Positions 45,869 through 56,718 of a stretch of 64,000 nt of DNA are shown here, in pieces. Where the stretch lies: assembly GCA_021234155.1 (NCBI GenBank), contig JAJEKV010000080.1, forward strand, positions 1,224,182 through 1,288,181, written 5' to 3'. Each line of letters opens with the position of its first letter. Position 1 is the first letter of the stretch. The position numbers and the translations under genes were made by a program. The notes under the pieces are model-generated. The model was not told where the DNA came from and searched no databases. It was given only the letters and a program-made list of their open reading frames with translations. Origin of the DNA: Isoetes taiwanensis (Eukaryota > Streptophyta > Lycopodiopsida > Isoetales > Isoetaceae).

Positions 45869-45936
45869 CTGTGAAGGTCAAATTATATGCTTTCAAGATC
45901 ATCCTTAGCCATAAGCATATGATGAATTGAACTTAC

Positions 45937-45987
45937 AGTTCTGATTGCAGTAACAACTTGATCTACAATTGACCCTGCTTCTGCATA
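45937..45987 (-). pseudogene. ABCB transporter exon fragment (YAEAGSIVDQ)
   Basis: Most upstream recognisable part of the fragment, encoding YAEAGSIVDQVVTAIRT with a GTAAGT donor at 45931-45936 that joins in frame to VASF in the next exon. ABCB proteins have AYAEAG-x-VxEQ-x-xxIRTVASF here. Upstream homology is lost at about 45990, where a duplicated GGCCATATGG...CTAAACTGCGCC segment begins. Confidence 0.85.
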
Positions 45988-46095
45988 TAATAAGTGGCCA
46001 TATGGTAAACTAAACTGCGCCATATGGCCATATGGTCTGCTAAACTGCGCCCCTGCATCGCCCCAGCCTCTGCATCTGCCCTTGCCCCTGCATAA
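45985..46095. repeat. Short duplicated GGCCATATGG segment
   Basis: GGCCATATGG followed by TAAACT-GCGCC occurs twice, near 45996 and 46025, and CCATATGG occurs three times in the block. It forms the breakpoint that ends ABCB homology. It is followed by CCCCTGC-rich sequence. Confidence 0.6.
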
Positions 46096-46099
46096 CACA

Positions 46100-47500
46100 A
46101 CCATTCATGCATGCAACCCTAATTTTTGCCATAGAATAACCTGCATCTTGGGTACCAGAAAAAAAAAAAAGCTTGACCTGAAAGATAAGGAGATGGCTGA
46201 TTGATCTGATCAGTCTCGCAGTCTCGGGCTCTGTACTCCGTCAGCTGTCGAATACCTTTCTTTAAATAGGCATCTGATTCAAAGCCTTTTTGTGGCAGGT
46301 CGTCCAAGAAAAACTATGCAGCTGCCTTATTCTTACAGAGCCTGAGCCTGTTCTTACAGGGTTTTTGCCGCAGAAGAAAACCTGAGCCTGGGGTGTTTGC
46401 ACGTACCTCCAGAGTTCTATGGGCAAGCTTTAATCTATTTGGCAGAACTCCGTACGGCTCTCTTCCAACACTGTGCCATCGACCCATGGATGCCAAATCC
46501 GGAACCCTAATCGCTTCAAAAACGTTTCTTTTGAAAACCACAAACCTAATATTATCCTAATGTTTGAAACCTAAGCTAAAAAAACATGCAAACAATAAAA
46601 GCCCTACAACCACACGATTTTCCCTCTTCTTTAAAGTCAATGGCTAACAAATGGGTGCACTCTAGAAATACCGTTTAGTACGTCCACGTGAATACGCCCG
46701 TGAAATCATATGAAAACCATGCCAAAAAGCGTATAAAATCACAAAAAAAAACCCCTGTTATAATGCTAGATATTCTATAACAATAGCACATACCTTTAAG
46801 CTGCCCCCTAGGTATTGTTTTGATCTAATATCCACTAGAAAAAATCCTTATGAAATGTTGATTTGCCCAAGTAGAAGTTGGATTGATACAAAAGCGTCTA
46901 CATAGGAACCATCTTACAACTTGAAAGTCATTTTTCATAACAATCACAATGAAAACAGATGATCTACAATTGCTTGGCGTAGAAAAGCTGCTGAGATCAG
47001 ATGATGCTATTGGCAGAAAGATAAATTCATTAACATGTCAAATCTAGAAAAAGAGGGTGCTGTTAATTTAAATTATTGGTCACTAGAGAACATGCACATA
47101 AAACATCCTTTGAACTAGGAAAACATGGATCATAACATTTTTTTTTTTTTTTTTTTTAATTATTATATGACATGTTTTGTAGAATGTGGTGAATTTTGTT
47201 GGGCTAGGGCATTATTACCATGGGTTCATAATTTGGAACTTCGTGTTGGTTGTTGCATATGAGTTAAACATTGCAACATTGCAATATTTGAAAAAATACA
47301 AGTATTGAGGTCGGGTACAACAGATTTAGGGTTACTGTGATATACAAATGGCGCAGCCGTGTGATGGGGGTCGTTGGAGATGGCTCTACCTCAATCCGTC
47401 ACATGCGTTAGCTGGAAATTCAGAAGTTATTTCTTTATCTTGAAATTTACAGGTACATGATGTATGATGGCTTAAGGACACGGCTGAGCAGCACGAACCT
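46100..47500. other. No gene recognised
   Basis: Contains short duplicated phrases (CTTACAG-AGCCTGAGCCTG and CCTGAGCCTG near 46335-46395), an A-run near 46160 and a poly(T) run near 47139-47159. No coding sequence recognised. Confidence 0.5.
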
Positions 47501-47530
47501 TACTAAGGACTAAGCCTAAGTTAAATAGAG

Positions 47531-47956
47531 GTGAGCAGATTCACAATGCATGTGTTTGTGCCGAAATTATGCTGCCTGGGGGCTATCCTATCTTCTAGCA
47601 TGGGTAGGAAGAAAGGGGATTTGAATATGGCCACCAGGAGGAAATTAGATCTGGAGGCAAGTCTGGCCCCCAAAAGAAAGAAGGTATGGGAATTTCGGAA
47701 AGCTGCTAAATGTGCTCTACCAGTTAAGATCAGTGACGTGCCTAAGGCAGATGTGGATAAGGCTGCTAAAGATAAAGATAGTAGCAGTGTGGCTGCAGAA
47801 ACGCTTGCACAAGATGAGAAGATATGTGGAAATGATAGCAATAAGGGATGTGAGCCCATTCATGAAGCTGGATCTGCTGCATTTGCCCTACAACACAAAG
47901 GAGTTTCCTCTGGAGCGTCAAATATTCAGGTTATTTGGATTGCTTGTATGCATTAG
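47531..47956 (+). CDS. Hypothetical 141-codon open frame
   Basis: Possible N-terminal exon of an unrecognised gene. An internal ATG gives MGRKKGDLNMATRRKLDLEA, a basic start, followed by KRKKVWEFRKAAK, then a Lys/Asp/Ser-rich stretch and a Cys near the end. GTATGC at about 47945 (after ATTGCTT) could be a splice donor, which would drop the last residues. No domain is recognised and no downstream exon could be joined before the LTR retrotransposon at 49188. The composition is protein-like, but evidence for a gene is weak. Confidence 0.3.
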   Translation: MSRFTMHVFVPKLCCLGAILSSSMGRKKGDLNMATRRKLDLEASLAPKRKKVWEFRKAAKCALPVKISDVPKADVDKAAKDKDSSSVAAETLAQDEKICGNDSNKGCEPIHEAGSAAFALQHKGVSSGASNIQVIWIACMH

Positions 47957-47969
47957 CTTACCAATTTGA

Positions 47970-49182
47970 TTTACTTCGTAAGAAATTTTAGACAGCAGTT
48001 TGAGTTATTAAGTGCTTTTATGATGACAAGGGTTCCTAGATGTGAACAGGCCTGTATGTGAACTAATACCTATGACTATATGGCCCAACATGTATTTACA
48101 TTATTTGATTATGCTGTCCCTAGTAGTTTAGATGTTTCATCTGGCTACTATGCTAAACAAGTAAATGTAGTTCTATGGTATCTACTTTCTGTATTTTGGG
48201 TCAGTATTGCTGATTTGTTTATTGGACCAGACCTAGTGTGATTATGTACACCTCCCTTAGGAGTGCAGATCTTGTTCATTTTTTGTTCTAGTTGGTATAA
48301 GTTTACATTTCGGATATATTCGGGGATATGTAGTGATGCAATAGTAGATCGGATGTTACTTCTGCCACAATAACTGATTATTTGGTTCTTCCTACTGGAT
48401 TTGCTCTTGTGTTTAAAAAGTACAAAACATCAGGACATGAGGTTATCTTACTAAGATACATATATATACCAGTGGTAATACTTATGGAGAATTTGAATCA
48501 ATTGTTGTTTGTAGATCTCTAGGGAATGTATACTAACAATTGTGAGATCCTTAATATACTGACTGCAGTTAAGTGGGAAATACTGAGTACTAATATCATG
48601 CATAATAATGCTGGTGTCTAAATGTTATGGTCTGGTTGACAAATAGGAGTATGGAATTGATGTACTCCAGCTTAAAAACAGGGATATTAATTATGCTGCC
48701 ATTATAAGTTGCTTTATTCTAACCTCTATTTTGATATGACATGCTTTCTGCTATGGTACATCTGTTATAAACATGGTGAAGGGGATAACCCAAGAAACCT
48801 AATGCTTACCTGTCAGTGCTGTCATTACTACTCTTCTTAGGCTAATTTTTGGCTGGTTTACTGCAGGTAACAAGGTTTCTTGCTCCATGCTTTGATGTAT
48901 CTATTTGTCTAAGCTGATGGTTCAAGCAATACGAGTTTTCAAGTAAGATTATTCCTATGGGATAACAAGAGTTGTATCTGGAACTCATATATCTGTTATA
49001 TAACTGTCCTATGATGTTCTTATGTATATTTATTTCAGAAAACAGTTGACTACCAGCTTCTCTTATGTAAATATATGAATCTTTAAAATGATTGAATGGA
49101 AGATTTGTCATAATTATGTGTATAAAGGTTAAAATTATTTAATGTCCTTTTCTTGGCCTAGTAAAATGTTCCTGTCATTTGT
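47970..49182. other. No gene; AT-rich, intron-like
   Basis: T-rich sequence of the sort found in plant introns or intergenic DNA, ending at the insertion site of the LTR retrotransposon. The unduplicated sequence continues at 57902. Confidence 0.4.
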
Positions 49183-49187
49183 CTAGG
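49183..49187. repeat. Target-site duplication CTAGG (left)
   Basis: CTAGG directly precedes the left LTR and is repeated at 57897-57901 directly after the right LTR. Five bases is the usual duplication made by retrotransposon integrases. Confidence 0.95.
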
Positions 49188-50348
49188 TGTGACGGTCCTC
49201 CGCCCGACACTTGCTGTTACGGAAATACTTCACACAAAGCCTAAGATCTCACGGGTGCAGAACCTACACGTCATCCCCAAGTCCCAAATAATATGTTGCG
49301 GTCTCCCTAAGCTACGGGTCTCTAGCTCGGGAAAAGACCTTCACCCAGAAGCAACTCGACGTGACCAGCGTCGAGTCCGCACTAGCGAGCTTCGTCAGTG
49401 CCCACTCGCTAATGCTGAGTGCTTAACACTCACGGCCTCGGTTTCTGCTTATTCTCCCCGGAGAGCTGTGGGCAGACCAAGGTGCCATCCAGGCTAGCAA
49501 CATGAACGATTATAAGTATTTCTACAGAAATGCTAACGTGGAGAGAAACATTTTGAAGGTAACCTATTCTCACTATTAAAAGGAAATATTATGAAGGCAT
49601 AATTGTTAACAAGAGGAATTGAACCCTAGCCATTCAATTCACAAATAAGGCTTACCCATTAAAAAGGAAATGTTATGAAGGCATAATTGTTAGCAAGAGG
49701 AATTGAACCCTCGCCATTCAATTCACAATTAAATGTGCTTAACCAACTCACCCAAGCATTAGAAAACATTTAAGTTAAGCATTCTTTTAGTATTCAACGA
49801 TGAAGTTCTGAAATATTATACGTAAACCCTAAGGGCGTTCCGAATCTGAGGGGTGAAGCTACGGCTCTTCATAAACTCGGCCGAAAATTCAAGTAAAGCA
49901 TAAAGGTAAGTGATTTTGACGATTTCAGGACGATTTCAGAGGGATCTAACAGCTGGTGATCGATTAGCCAAGGATTTCGGCCTTTGGGTTCGCTGAAGAC
50001 TCTGCTATTCATGGTTTCTTTTAAGCAGGAATGAAGAACGAAATTTACAAGGCAGCCTGTGTTTTTCTCTGATATTGCAGCCCATGATTACCCCCTGCTC
50101 TTAAGATGGATTATCCTTCCTTTAACAAAACATCAAACATTTTCTTACCTCTAAATCGCTTCCTTGCAACCTTCTTATCTCTCTCTCTTTCAATCAAAAA
50201 TCTCTCTTCCTTCCTCTTTCTCACGTTTTTCCCTTTCCCTAATTCTAACCTCCTTCAATTATTTCATTGCCACATCACCTCCTATGCCACGTCATCTCCT
50301 TATTTATTTAATATAGCTTAGAATAATCACAATAAAACTCACATCACA
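49188..50348 (-). repeat. 3' LTR (1161 bp)
   Basis: Matches 56719-57896 almost throughout. Starts TGTGACGGTCC and ends ACTCACATCACA on the plus strand. It holds a ~98-bp internal duplication (about 49565-49660 and 49662-49755) with tRNA-like B-box sequence. It is 17 bp shorter than the other LTR; differences are mainly small clustered indels. Confidence 0.95.
49692..49753 (-). ncRNA. tRNA-like segment embedded in the LTR
   Basis: Minus strand reads GGGTGAGTTGGTTAAGCAC (A-box/D-arm-like, 49753-49735) and, after about 25 bp, GGTTCAATTCC (B box, 49709-49699). A partial second copy with the B box only is at about 49600-49660. The equivalent in the right LTR is near 57228-57291. Its B box matches the one in the MITE at 42384-42394 base for base. 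Confidence 0.6.
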
Positions 50349-50362
50349 TTCTTATCCCCTTT
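50349..50362 (-). other. Polypurine tract
   Basis: Minus strand AAAGGGGATAAGAA directly abuts the 3' LTR, the position of the plus-strand priming site in LTR retrotransposons. One T interrupts the purine run. Confidence 0.8.
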
Positions 50363-50400
50363 AGGATTCGACGTCCTCGTCGAATAAAACTCACATCACA
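50363..50400. repeat. Extra copy of the LTR terminus plus hairpin
   Basis: AATAAAACTCACATCACA, the final 18 bp of the LTR (50331-50348), is repeated at 50383-50400 inside the element. Between them ATTCGAC-GTCCTC-GTCGAAT (50366-50385) forms a 7-bp stem hairpin. Likely a slippage or reverse-transcription jump product. Confidence 0.75.
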
Positions 50401-50420
50401 TTATTATGAAATATACTCCT

Positions 50421-51221
50421 TCACAAGTTCATGTATTTTTTATACTTAACAAGTTTGATACATCTTTTAGATAGCCTTATTCCATGGCATAATATAGATT
50501 GAAAGAGGTTCGGAAAGTCTTTAGCATATTTTGCCTCGGCCTCGTTTAACTCCATCCACGTTGCATCCTCTATAGGGTAATCCGCCCATTGTATAAGGAT
50601 TTCTTTGATCGTTCTACTACGCAGCTTCCGTTCCCGATACTGCAATATTTGGGATGGCATTACCTCAAAGGTGTTATTCTCCTGGATTAATTGCAAATCC
50701 GGAAGCACTTGATCTCCATCATGTAAAGAGGGTTTTAATAAACTGACATGAAAAACATCATGAATCTTTACATGTGGTGGCAGCTCTAATTGGTAGGCTA
50801 GGTTCCCCACCCTTTTAATGATTTTGAAAGGACCAGCATATCTTGGAGCAAGTTTGCTACATTTTCCAATTCTGAGTTGACTTTTCTTTGGTTTGACACG
50901 AAGATATACAAGGTCTCCCACCTTGAATTCCCTATGTATTCTATGCTTGTCTGCAAATTGCTTCTGTCTATGTTGTGCTTCTGCTAGCCTGCTCCTTATA
51001 AGCTGCACTTTATCTGCATATTCCTCCAACATTTGTCTAGAAATTTCAGATTTAACCATGGGATCATACCAATTTATTGGGGCATAACAATCCTGTCCAT
51101 AAAGTGCTTCAAAAGGTGTCATTCCTATTGATTCCTGTTTAGAATTATTGTAAGCAAACTCTGCTAAAGGTAACAATCCTTCCCATTTCTTTGGATTATC
51201 TTGACAGTACATCCGCAACAT
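50421..51221 (-). pseudogene. Integrase C-terminal part with chromodomain
   Basis: A 266-codon open frame, the 3' end of pol. It begins inside the integrase core (LPLAEFAYNNSKQESIGMTP, the usual NSS-x-HSSIG-x-SPFEA block), continues through the GPFKIIKRVGNLAYQLELP segment typical of gypsy integrase C-termini, and ends with a chromodomain at about residues 190-245 (ILQYRERKLRSRTIKEIL, IQWADYPIEDATWMELNEA). Chromodomains are thought to guide integration into heterochromatin. The frame is intact to its stop, but lacks the N-terminal two thirds of the integrase because of upstream frame breaks. Confidence 0.95.
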
Positions 51222-51229
51222 ATCCTCAA

Positions 51230-51470
51230 GAACCCCCTTTTTACTTTTTCGTTTTGCCCATCACTTTCGGGTGATAGGCTGTGCTCATCTGCAATTGAGT
51301 TCCAACTCCCTTGAAAAATGAAGTCCAAAAGTTACTAGTAAACCTTGGATCTCTATCTGAAACAATACTTGTAGGAATGCCATGTAAACGAAAGATGTCA
51401 TGAATAAAGATATTAGTTTGTTTCCTTCATTTGTTATTGTTTTTCTAATCGAAAGAAGTGAGCATGCTTA
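51230..51470 (-). pseudogene. Integrase catalytic core, out of frame
   Basis: Between the two open integrase segments the minus strand still reads as integrase core in shifting frames: [12 protein letters not shown] near 51330-51361, containing the second catalytic aspartate, then [19 protein letters not shown] around 51255-51320 with frame loss. Stops and indels separate it from both neighbours. Confidence 0.8.
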
Positions 51471-51761
51471 GTTAACCCGGCCAATCACCACGAGAATAGC
51501 ATCCTTTCCTGTTTGTGTTCTTGGCAATCCTACTATGAAATCCATGCTGATAGATTCCCATTTTCTTTCTGGAATAGGTAATGGCTGCAAAAGGCCAGGT
51601 GCCCTAATCTGTTCGGCCTTAACACGTGAACACATCACACAATTTTGGATATACTTACGAACATAATCTTTTAATCCTGGCCAAAAGAAACTTCTCTTTA
51701 CCTTGTGATATGTCTTATGAAACCCCGGATGACCGATATTACCTTGCATCATGACATTCAT
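51468..51761 (-). pseudogene. Integrase N-terminal zinc-binding region
   Basis: 97 codons with the HHCC zinc module (GHPGFHKTYHKVKRSFFWPG followed by C-x2-C in NCVMCSRVK) and the first core aspartate in SISMDFIVGLP. It closes DAILVVIGRVN where family members read VVVDRL or similar, so the segment just before the frame is lost is altered. Confidence 0.9.
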
Positions 51762-51764
51762 TTA

Positions 51765-52066
51765 GTATCTTCTTTTTAATGTGATCTATTGCGTGAATAC
51801 AAACTCTTGATTTGTATCTCAATATTCCCCTGCTCAAAACCATAATTATCCTTTATCTCCAGATTTTCTTTTTGTACCTCCTTCAATTTCGGTCCAAAAT
51901 AATTGTCTGTAGCAATAGTATTTTTCACCTCATCCAACCAATCTGTTGTAATCATCGTTATTGCATAACAAGCTGGAAGTCTAGACAAAGCATCAAGAAT
52001 CTACATTTGTAATCTTGCTGTTTTATAACTAATCGAAAGTCATACTCTTGAAGAAATTCCATCCAC
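51765..52066 (-). pseudogene. RNase H to integrase linker, decayed
   Basis: Frame-broken minus-strand sequence between RNase H and the integrase zinc module. A frame at 51776-51988 (70 codons, SRLPACYAITMITTDWLDE...) covers what in relatives is the linker after RNase H (ALSRxP followed by a hydrophilic stretch), consistent with LSRLPA. Confidence 0.7.
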
Positions 52067-52315
52067 CTACTGTCTCAAATTCAAATTAGGTTGCTTCATA
52101 AAGTATGCAAGGCTAGCATGGTCAGTATGCACTTCAAAATGATTCCCTAATAGATAATGTCTCCAAGCTCTAAGTGCATGTACAATTGCCAATAGTTCCT
52201 GATCATGAGTAGGATAATTTCGTTCAGCATCGTTCAACTTATGAGAAATATATGCACATACATGTTTATCTTGCATCAACACACCCCCTGTTCCTTCCCC
52301 ACTAGCATCCGTCAT
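52067..52315 (-). pseudogene. RNase H fragment
   Basis: 82 codons: TDASGEGTGGVLMQ holds the first catalytic aspartate of gypsy RNase H, followed by YISHKLNDAERNYPTHDQEL (glutamate of the active site in ERNY...EL) and YLLGNHFEVHTDHASL with the third aspartate. It ends at LNLRQ where relatives read LNxRQxRWxE. A frame break separates it from the reverse transcriptase. Confidence 0.92.
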
Positions 52316-52408
52316 AACTCGATACTTTATTATTGGATCTCGCCACCTTTAAAACAGAGCATTTATCAACTTCTCTTTTAAATTTCTCGAAAGCGTTTCT
52401 CACATTTC

Positions 52409-53380
52409 TCATCCCATTGAAAAAGTCAGATTTGATTTTGTAAGTGTTGTCAAAGGACTTGCTATTGTAGAGAAACTTTTGATAAATTTCCTATAAAAAC
52501 TTGCAAGTCCTAAAAATGAGCGCACCTGTTTTGGACTTTTAGGAACTGGCCATTCCCTTACTGCCTCAACCTTTTTGGGGTCCGGTTTAATTCCTTCTGC
52601 TGAAACAATATGACCTAAATAATCCATTTCGGTGCTACAAAATGAACACTTGACTTTCTTAGCATACAATTTTTCTCTTTTTAAAATACCCAAAACAATT
52701 CTCAAATGTTCTCTATGCTCTTCTAAATTCTTTGAATAAATAAGTATGTCATCAAAGAACACGAGAACAAACTTATCAAGATATTCTCGAAAAAGATCAT
52801 TCATTAGACACTGAAAAGTTGCTGGTGCATTGGTCAAACCAAAAGGCATAACCACGAATTCAAAGTGCCCATATCTTGTAGAAAAAGCTGTTTTGGGTAT
52901 ATCACTCTCTTTGATTCTTATCTGGTGATATCCAGATCTAAGATCTATCTTTGAAAATAATGAAGCTCCTTGAAGTTGATCAAACAAGTCATCTATTCTA
53001 GGCAATGGATACTTATTCTTAATTGTGATATCATTTAATTGCCTATAATCAACACACATACGCATAGAACCATCTTTTTTCTTAACAAATAATACTGGAG
53101 CACCAAAAGGTGAAATACTAGGCTGTATGTATCCTTGATCTAAAAGTTCTTTTAACTGTTTTTTTAATTCCACTAACTCTGACAAAGCAAATCTATATGG
53201 AGCTTTTGATGGAGGAGAAGCTCCTGGAACCAATTCAATCGCATGATCAACATATCTTCGAGGGGGTAACTCCGTCAACTCTTCCGGAAACACTTCCTTG
53301 AACTCCTCGAGGATGTCCTGCACATCATTCATGTATACTTGATTAATCTCTCCTGACCCTTTGAGTACAAGCAACCCCAA
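52409..53380 (-). pseudogene. Reverse transcriptase (intact domain, broken polyprotein)
   Basis: A 323-codon uninterrupted frame covering nearly the whole gypsy reverse transcriptase. Landmarks: [12 protein letters not shown] near residue 40, [20 protein letters not shown] (83-102), [10 protein letters not shown] (107-116), [13 protein letters not shown] (124-135), [13 protein letters not shown] (142-154) and the catalytic FFDDILIYS at 208-216, then [11 protein letters not shown] and [12 protein letters not shown]. The catalytic aspartates appear intact. The frame ends early at residue 323, before the segment that links to RNase H. Confidence 0.95.
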
Positions 53381-53429
53381 CCTTTCATGCTTCCTAATTG
53401 CCCTCTTGATTTGCTTGCGACTAATGGGC

Positions 53430-54299
53430 TTAGGAGTAAAAATATCGCTTATTCAACCCTTCCAATGTATATAATTCTTGATGTTCCTTAGATTTTACTC
53501 TCACAACTCTTTCATGACAATCTACTATAGCATGCACCTCACTAAGCCATTCCATGCCTATAATCATATCATATGAGCCTAGCTGAAGCACATGGAAATT
53601 TGCAATTGTAGGCATGCCTTGCACTTTCAATTTTAATGCATGCACATACTCACTAGTAGCTTTTCTCTTTCCATCAGCCATTTTCACCATTCTTAAGGCT
53701 TGTTGGTTAGTATTCAACCCAAACAACTTGACAAGCCTTGGTGAAATAAAATTGTGAGTGGCTCCCGTATCAATCAAAATACTAAAAGGAACTTCATTGA
53801 TTTTACCTTCAACTTGCACCACATGTGCCTGCAACTGTGCTGTTCCTTGATCAACGGCTGCACAAACTTGCATATCTTCCTCTAAATCCATGAGGGTTGC
53901 CTGATGAGCTCTCATTGCCCCCACATTCTGAGATCCTTGAACTTTGGCATTTGAGTTATTCTTCTTAGGACAAAAACGTGCCCTATGCCCCTTTTGCTTA
54001 CAGTAAAAGCATAAATTCTCCTTCATGCACTTATCATATTCAACTTTCTTCTTTTCTTCATCCATCTGTGACATTGCATTCAAAGGTAACTTAGGAATAT
54101 TATGAGAAGTTTGATGGACCTGAGAGTTTGATTCATCTCTATAATTCCTCTGGAAATTTCCCCTTTGATGCTCCCTACGGTTGGCATTCTTCTCCTCCTT
54201 AAGGATGCTCTCGAAATATCGAGCCTTGTGCTCCGCGTCTTCCAAGGTAAGTTGATCACATCCAACTAATTTTTTAAGCTCCATATCTAGTCCTTGCAC
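53430..54299 (-). pseudogene. Gag C-terminus, CCHC knuckle and protease
   Basis: A 289-codon frame. Residues 97-110 are a CCHC zinc knuckle (CFYCKQKGHRARFC), the nucleic-acid-binding end of gag. Residues about 160-270 are an aspartic protease: ILIDTGATHNFIS at 174-186 has the D-T-G-A active site, and MIIGMEWLSEV follows at the flap/second-strand position. The frame is separated from the reverse transcriptase frame by about 50 bp with a stop (53381-53429). Confidence 0.95.
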
Positions 54300-55306
54300 A
54301 AAGCGACTAGCTAGTTCCTGCAGTTAAAGACTAATTATTACTTTTATAATACCTAATTTAGAGAATGATGCTTGCTTAACAGAATGATTCTTGCCTTTGA
54401 ATCCAACTTTGGACAATGTCGTTCCAAAGTAGAGAATTCTTGTATATAGTTATCCAAGGATTGCCCTTTCTGTTTTACATTCCATGAATTTGTTCATCTC
54501 AGATAATATGAAAGGAAGGTGGACAATATTTCGACATGAAGAGTTCCTTGAAAGTCTCCCAAGCGACTTCTTCATCATCACCACCTTATGTGCTGCCTTA
54601 TGACGATTCCACCACATCAAGGCGTTCCCCGTCAGGCTCAATGCCACCACTCCCACTTTTTCTTCCTTGGGAACTTGTCTTACAACAAAATAATTTTCAG
54701 CCTTCTGAATCCAAGCTTCTGTCTTAACTCCATCCTTATCAAAACCATCAAATAGCTCCAACTTATACTTCTTGGCAATCTCCTTTAAAGCTTTTGACTT
54801 CTTTTTGTGCTTGAGAGCTTTCCTTTCCTTGGCTCATAGGCATAGATGATGCCGATCCTCTTCCTTGTTCCTTTTCCTCCTCCTAGAGTGCGAGCTTAAG
54901 GGCATCGAAGATCCTCGTTGGTGGCTTCTCCCACTAGGTGCTCTCAATACCGGTGGACCTCCCACATCTCCCTGTTTAATCAATCAGGATTAAGAAAATT
55001 TCCCCTTAAACAGCTTGCAAATTAATGATCCCTGACCTGTCTTCGCCCTTGTCGCAGATTTTCGATTTGCATTTGCAAGTTTTGCATTTGTTCTGCGCTA
55101 GCTCGATTCAGATCAGTAAGTTGGTTCTCTATGCTGGTTTGGAAGCTTAAGAAAGCTTGCAACATAGAAGATTCTAAAGTTTTCCTCATGCTATCAAAAT
55201 TATCCTCCTCCCGATTGGCATTATTAGCAGCATGCATGATGAGGACTGGATAGATGTTCCCTAGGAAGTGGTTCCATCTGGAGAATACATAAAAGTTTGT
55301 ATTCAA
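54300..55306 (-). pseudogene. Gag N-terminal and capsid-like region, broken
   Basis: Two open pieces: 55306-55022 (94 codons, includes a coiled-coil-like SIENQLTDLNRASAEQMQNL) and 54761-54450 (103 codons, ELFDGFDKDGVKTEAWIQKA, NYFVVRQVPKEEKVGVVALS, LTGNALMWWNRH), the latter being the retrotransposon gag signature F-x-G-x(6)-Wi-x-x-x-e-x-Y-F...L-x-g-x-A-x-x-W. Between them the frame is lost. The real gag start is unclear; an in-frame Met just before HAANNANRE is a likely start. Confidence 0.85.
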
Positions 55307-55309
55307 TGA

Positions 55310-56700
55310 GCTCTCTAAATGTCTTGAAATGACATCAAACTATCTGAACTTTCAAAACAGATCTCTATCATGTTTTTGCTCCCATGATTACTATAGAGGC
55401 CATGACATAATCACCACATCCCTTACTTATTATCTATGCCCATTCATTCAATTTATTGTCTTACATCCATGAAACAACCATATCATGAACTAGGTTAATT
55501 GGCTAATATCACACAGAATTTAGACGTTAACAGTTAGCAAACCACCAGCTGCCCACTCCGGTCCTACACTTGTAAAACCTGCCTCTATTCCTTGAGTTTC
55601 CTCAAGTTGGAAGGGGAAGCAGCATGTTTCTTAACATAGGCATATGCTACCCACTGGTGGATTGACCCCCCACAATCATAACTTCGCTACTTCGGGTTCC
55701 ACGGGTTCCACGGGTTCCACATATGTGTCCAGCGTGTCCTGCGTGTCCAGCGTTTCGCTCTGCTATGATTGTGTCAGGTCCACATAGGCATGTCCTATGT
55801 GTTTTCAGTGCTTACTGCTAATTGCAATCAACCTATGTTAATTAAACATCGGTTACATTTTTTTATTATTATATATTTCACATTCCAAAATTGCAAGTTC
55901 ATGTACATACAAACATTAATCCCAAATTCATCACAAAGGAAAAATCGAGATTATGTCATGGTCCTCCTTCATGGCCGGAAAGCAATTGTTATGAGTGTAA
56001 CAATTGTGTAGGAATGGTTTAATAATGATTATTTTGTATGCACACACCCTGACATAAGACAAATTATAGCCTTCCATGACCATTACCCATTTGGCACACT
56101 GACACTATCTATTTCATCACCTCTAACTCTTGTACAAATGGAAAATAGTGAATTGCTATTTTCTATGTGACAAGAAGATTCTAGGTTTAAAGTTCCAATT
56201 TTCCGTTACATTGTGAGTTACTCGACGAGGTGACAAAGTTCTAAATGTCAAAAGGAAATGGATAAAGACCCTAACACAAAGCAGTAACAACACAGATTCC
56301 ATCTTTACTAGGTGGTAAACAATCTTGAACTACCCCTTTTTTTAATTTTGCATGATACTTTGTCCCATGAGTCATTGATGCAATCCTACCTCCAATGCAA
56401 CTCCAATTATGGGATAGGAAATAACAACTATTCCCAATTGGTTTACACCTACCCATACCATACAATAAGATATTCCAACCATGTTCAAATATGTTACCGG
56501 TTTTGTGTATCTCTATCACAAGTTCTATGGTAAAAAGGTGCTCCAATTAGGACAAGAAATGGCCATAATACCTTGGACATAATATGCTTGCATTGAAAAT
56601 CAACTTGCGCTGGCTTATCCTATGAAGTCATGGTAAATAAGGATTACTTTGAATTCAGTTCTCACTTTTTTTTAAATAATAGCTAGGTTCAACCCATGAC
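55310..56700 (-). other. Untranslated leader of the LTR retrotransposon
   Basis: About 1.4 kb between the primer site and gag, without recognised coding sequence; unusually long for a chromovirus leader. Includes a triple CGGGTTCCA repeat (about 55693-55720) followed by related TGTCCAGCG repeats. Confidence 0.7.
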
Positions 56701-56701
56701 T

Positions 56702-56714
56702 GGCTCTGATACCA
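56702..56714 (-). other. Primer-binding site for initiator tRNA-Met
   Basis: Minus strand TGGTATCAGAGCC, complementary to the 3' end of plant initiator tRNA-Met, four bases inside the 5' LTR. This is the commonest primer site among plant LTR retrotransposons. Confidence 0.93.
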
Positions 56715-56718
56715 ATTT

